From positions 1 to 17,179 of the forward strand of contig JAHJQT010000001.1 of assembly GCA_018819085.1 (NCBI GenBank): a stretch of 17,179 nt of DNA. Direction: 5' to 3'. Of the stretch, positions 14,528-17,179 are shown one piece after another; position 1 is the first letter of the stretch, and each line of letters starts with the position of its first letter. The DNA comes from Patescibacteria group bacterium. Lineage in GTDB: Bacteria > Patescibacteriota > Minisyncoccia > Portnoybacterales > UBA2143. The translations under genes were made by a program, and so were the position numbers. A model generated the notes under the pieces. The model did not search any database, was not told the DNA's origin, and saw only the letters and a list, made by a program, of their open reading frames with translations.

Positions 14528-14972
14528 AAAAGATATTATAAAAGAAACTGTTGTAGAATTATTAAAATTAATGAATTTTGAGGGTGATGTTTTTATTGAT
14601 GATTTTGATAAAGACAATATAATAGTAAATATTCAAACAGACCAAGCTGGTTTTCTAATTGGTCAAGCAGGTACAAGTTTAGATGCCCTACAATGTATAG
14701 CAAGAACTTTAGTCAATAAGAAGGTTGATGAATCAGTAAAATTTATTTTAGATATTAATGATTATAGAAGGAATAAAATAGATATCTTAAAAGATCTAGC
14801 AAAAGATATAGCTGATCAAGTTTTATCAAAAAGAGTTGCTGTTACTCTTCATCCAATGCCTGCTTACGAAAGAAGAATTATACATTTAGCTTTGGTTGAT
14901 AATTCTCAAATAAATACAGAAAGTATTGGATACCAATCTGAAAGAAGAATAATTGTAAGACCCATTAAATAA
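14520..14972 (+). CDS. jag: KH-R3H RNA-binding protein (Jag/KhpB family), short form
   Basis: The protein combines a KH domain (about 30-80) with the nucleic-acid-binding loop GFLIGQAGTSLDALQ (44-58) and an R3H domain (about 85-150) with the RxxxH motif R118-x3-H122. KhpB/Jag proteins bind many RNAs and influence cell division and envelope growth in Gram-positive bacteria. Typical proteins exceed 200 residues because of an N-terminal Jag_N domain and linker; this one has 150, beginning directly before the KH domain. The ATG overlaps the last 8 bases of yidC. The final A of its stop codon is the first base of the next ATG (TAATG), so translation is probably coupled through the operon. Confidence 0.92.
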   Translation: MDKKDIIKETVVELLKLMNFEGDVFIDDFDKDNIIVNIQTDQAGFLIGQAGTSLDALQCIARTLVNKKVDESVKFILDINDYRRNKIDILKDLAKDIADQVLSKRVAVTLHPMPAYERRIIHLALVDNSQINTESIGYQSERRIIVRPIK

Positions 14973-15250
14973 TGTCCATTAAAGCAAAAGAAATTATTAA
15001 TAAGAGGGTTATTAATAGGAGTGGTTGTTATTTAGGTAGAGTTATTGATTTTGATATAAATGCTTTAACACAAGTTATTATAAGATATTATGTCCAAGGA
15101 AATCTCCTTGGATTTTTTAAAAGTCCATTAATCATTAATGCTAGCCAAGTGATTAAAATAGAAAAAGATAGAATTATAGTTGAAGATGCTATAATTAGAA
15201 AAAGAGTAATTAAAAAAAAGACAGGATCAAGTATGGAATATGCTAAATAA
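14972..15250 (+). CDS. PRC-barrel domain protein
   Basis: This 92-residue protein matches the PRC-barrel pattern: an opening KAKEIINKRVINRSGCYLGRVIDFDI (4-29, quoted in part: the GCYLGRVIDFDI segment is at 18-29), then beta strands around 33-40, 53-65 and 67-72, ending in a basic tail. The fold is found in the RNA maturation factor RimM, in photosynthetic reaction-centre H subunits and in many small sporulation or envelope proteins. Proteins of this size often act as adaptors. It starts on the last base of the jag stop codon and overlaps the next gene by 11 bases, so the three are tightly coupled. Its position between an RNA-binding protein and a flippase does not reveal which pathway it serves. 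Confidence 0.72.
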   Translation: MSIKAKEIINKRVINRSGCYLGRVIDFDINALTQVIIRYYVQGNLLGFFKSPLIINASQVIKIEKDRIIVEDAIIRKRVIKKKTGSSMEYAK

Positions 15251-16649
15251 AAAAATAGCTTACAATAGTATTATTTCTTCCGGGGCTAGAATTATCGGTC
15301 TAGCTCTTTCTTTAGTAATAATTGGTTTTGTTACCCGTTATCTTGGTAGAGATGGTTTTGGTTATTATTCGGTTATTCTAGCTTTTTTATTTTTTTTCAC
15401 AGTTTTAGCTGATTTAGGATTATACTCTATTTGTTTAAGAGATATTTCAAGACCCAATGCAGATGAAAATAAGATAATAAATAATTCTTTTACTTTAAGA
15501 TTTTTTGCTGGATTATTTATTTTCTCACTTGCTCCTATTGTTGTATATTTTTTTCCTTATACAAATGAAGTTAAATTAGGTGTTTTAATAGGTTCTTTTG
15601 GTTTTTGGATGATGTCTAATCATCAGGTTTTAATGGGTGTTTTCCAAAAATATTTAAGAATGGATAGAGTTGCTATAGCGGAGCTTGCAGGTAGATTATT
15701 CCAGTTAATTTTAATTTTATTTTTCATTTGGCAAAAATTAAGTTTCTTATTTATTGTTTCTGCTTTTGTTGGAGGCGCTTTAATTAATTTTGTTTTAGTC
15801 TTTATATTTATTAGAAAATATATTCGTATTTCTTTTGAATTTGATTTTATTTTCTGGCGTTCTTTATTAAGAGAATCTTTACCATTAGCTTTGGCTATTA
15901 TTTTTACAGTAATTTATTTTAAATTAGATACAATTATGCTCTCTTTAATGAAGCCACCTGCTGATGTTGGTATTTATAATTTATCTTATAAGTTTTTAGA
16001 AAGCTTATTATTTTTTCCTGCAATGTTTATTGGATTAGTTATGCCATTAATGTCTAGATATGCTCTTTCATTTAGAGATAAGTTTAAAAAAATTATACAA
16101 GAATCTCTAGATATTTTATTACTTTTTATAGTTCCTTTAATTATTGGAACTTTTTTTCTATCTAAAAAGATTGTTGTTTTAATAGCTGGAGATGATTTTT
16201 TATTGTCGGCTGGAGTTTTAAATTTATTAATTATTGCTGGAGGTATTATCTTTTTGGGAGTTTTATTCTCTAATATGATTATTTCTTTAAAGGAGCAAAA
16301 AAAATTAACTTATATCTATGGGATTGGTGCAATTATTAATTTAATAGCTAATTTTATTTTTATACCTAAATATTCATATTATGGAGCAGCTGGAACAACT
16401 ATTTTAACTGAATTTATTGTAACAGTGCTAATGTTAATTATTCTCCATAGAATGCTTAAATCTTTACCATCATTTCATTCTATTTTTAAATATGTCTTAG
16501 CTGGATTAGTAATGGCTGTTTCTCTTTATTATTTACATAATTTATCTTTATTTATTCTTATTATTTTATCTGGCTTAATTTATTTTGGTTTTTTGTATTT
16601 AATTAATGGATTACCTTTTAAGAATATAATGAATTTAATTAAAAAATAA
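15240..16649 (+). CDS. Wzx-type polysaccharide flippase (MATE/MOP superfamily)
   Basis: The 469-residue, highly hydrophobic protein has about 12-14 membrane segments and the N-terminal signature of polysaccharide flippases: NSIISSGARIIGLALS (9-24) followed by TRYLGRDGFGYYS (32-44). Such proteins move lipid-linked oligosaccharides across the inner membrane for assembly of surface polysaccharide or for protein glycosylation. A typical flippase block, LRESLPLALAIIFTVIYFKLD, occurs mid-protein, with the motif VGIYNLSYKF after it. It overlaps the PRC-barrel gene by 11 bases, and its stop overlaps the start of an O-antigen-ligase-like gene by one base, so the two export genes likely work together. 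The exact glycan cannot be inferred. No good Shine-Dalgarno site is present. Confidence 0.87.
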   Translation: MLNKKIAYNSIISSGARIIGLALSLVIIGFVTRYLGRDGFGYYSVILAFLFFFTVLADLGLYSICLRDISRPNADENKIINNSFTLRFFAGLFIFSLAPIVVYFFPYTNEVKLGVLIGSFGFWMMSNHQVLMGVFQKYLRMDRVAIAELAGRLFQLILILFFIWQKLSFLFIVSAFVGGALINFVLVFIFIRKYIRISFEFDFIFWRSLLRESLPLALAIIFTVIYFKLDTIMLSLMKPPADVGIYNLSYKFLESLLFFPAMFIGLVMPLMSRYALSFRDKFKKIIQESLDILLLFIVPLIIGTFFLSKKIVVLIAGDDFLLSAGVLNLLIIAGGIIFLGVLFSNMIISLKEQKKLTYIYGIGAIINLIANFIFIPKYSYYGAAGTTILTEFIVTVLMLIILHRMLKSLPSFHSIFKYVLAGLVMAVSLYYLHNLSLFILIILSGLIYFGFLYLINGLPFKNIMNLIKK

Positions 16650-17179
16650 TGTTTTCTTGGCTTCTTTTTTTAATAGCGTATATTCCATTGCAAATTGCTT
16701 TAAATCCACGGGTTGGTTTTGATTTGGCGTCTATTAGGGTTTTTATTATCCTATTAGCTTTAATTTTTATAATAAAAGGGTTAATTAATAAAGATTTATT
16801 TAAAAATAATTTTTATAACTTACAAAGCATTTGTTTAACTGCTTTTTTAATTTTATCTTGTTTTTCGTTAATTGGTGCAGAAAATATACTTTGGGGAATA
16901 AGAAAAATTATTTTCTTCTTATCTATCTTCCCTATCTATTTTTTATCTGTTGCTTTAATTAATAATTATAAGAAAATAAAAAAAACTATTTTGGTTTTAT
17001 CAATTAGTGGTAGTTTTTTAGCTTTGGTTGGTTTATTCCAGTTTTTATCTCAATTTGTTTTTGGATTGGAAAAAACTTATAGTTTTTGGGCTATTAATAT
17101 TTTACCTATTTTCTCTGGATTTAACTTAGGCTCAATGATTTTAGCCTATCCAAGCTGGCTTGTTAATATAAGTGGAGAA
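16649..17179 (+). CDS. O-antigen ligase/polymerase-like membrane protein, 3' end missing
   Basis: A frame opens at ATG 16649, on the last base of the flippase stop codon, and runs 177 codons to the window edge without a stop. The product is strongly hydrophobic, with segments at about 1-18, 29-43, 59-77, 84-104 and 113-139. The spacing of helices, the segment NPRVGFDLASIRVFI (19-33) and the SxxG-type pattern before later helices resemble O-antigen ligase (Wzy/WaaL) proteins, which polymerise glycans or attach them outside the membrane. The typical large extracellular loop would lie beyond the window. The place right after a flippase supports this call. The family assignment rests on topology and context more than on a single motif. 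Confidence 0.65.
   Translation, partial: MFSWLLFLIAYIPLQIALNPRVGFDLASIRVFIILLALIFIIKGLINKDLFKNNFYNLQSICLTAFLILSCFSLIGAENILWGIRKIIFFLSIFPIYFLSVALINNYKKIKKTILVLSISGSFLALVGLFQFLSQFVFGLEKTYSFWAINILPIFSGFNLGSMILAYPSWLVNISGE

Noticed and set aside
1..17179. CRISPR arrays, tRNA or rRNA genes, insertion sequences and prophage genes
   Set aside because: No spaced identical repeats, tRNA cloverleaf features, rRNA-like segments, transposase motifs or phage proteins were seen on either strand.

Overview
The window is AT-rich DNA (about 30% GC by eye) from a bacterium with compact genes, short or overlapping junctions and few Shine-Dalgarno sites. Several core proteins are shorter than their usual relatives: YebC lacks its middle domain, Jag/KhpB lacks its N-terminal domain, and YidC has no large periplasmic domain. 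These traits, a lamin-tail/PKD surface protein and the absence of mnmE/mnmG beside the rpmH-rnpA-yidC-jag block suggest Patescibacteria (Candidate Phyla Radiation). That placement is inference. dnaA ends naturally at TGA, so TGA is not read as glycine as in Gracilibacteria/SR1.

Layout, left to right. Positions 104-1711 encode a secreted, C-terminally anchored surface protein with two lamin-tail domains and a PKD domain. A GC-rich hairpin follows, then a 72-residue protein of unknown function with the strongest Shine-Dalgarno site in the window. A terminator and a good promoter then lead into yebC and ruvC. Next comes the most unusual part, positions 3201-6705: a seven-transmembrane protein, a RimK-like ATP-grasp ligase fused to a retropepsin-like protease, and a second, different ATP-grasp ligase. 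A bidirectional terminator separates this from tyrS on the minus strand. A class A penicillin-binding protein diverges from tyrS and converges on dnaN with only 3 bases between the stops.

The right half is the chromosomal origin neighbourhood. dnaN and dnaA lie on the minus strand and rpmH, rnpA, yidC and jag on the plus strand. DnaA-box matches lie in the dnaA-dnaN gap, in the 3' end of dnaA and in the dnaA-rpmH gap. The plus-strand operon continues through overlapping genes into a PRC-barrel protein, a Wzx-type flippase and an O-antigen-ligase-like membrane protein cut by the window end. Ribosome, RNase P, membrane-insertion and surface-polysaccharide genes therefore form one apparent transcription unit.

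The best candidate for an under-described system is the 7TM / ligase-protease / ligase cassette. It looks like a membrane-linked machine that could form an amide-linked amino acid or peptide modification and also cleave it. Its substrate cannot be read from the sequence.
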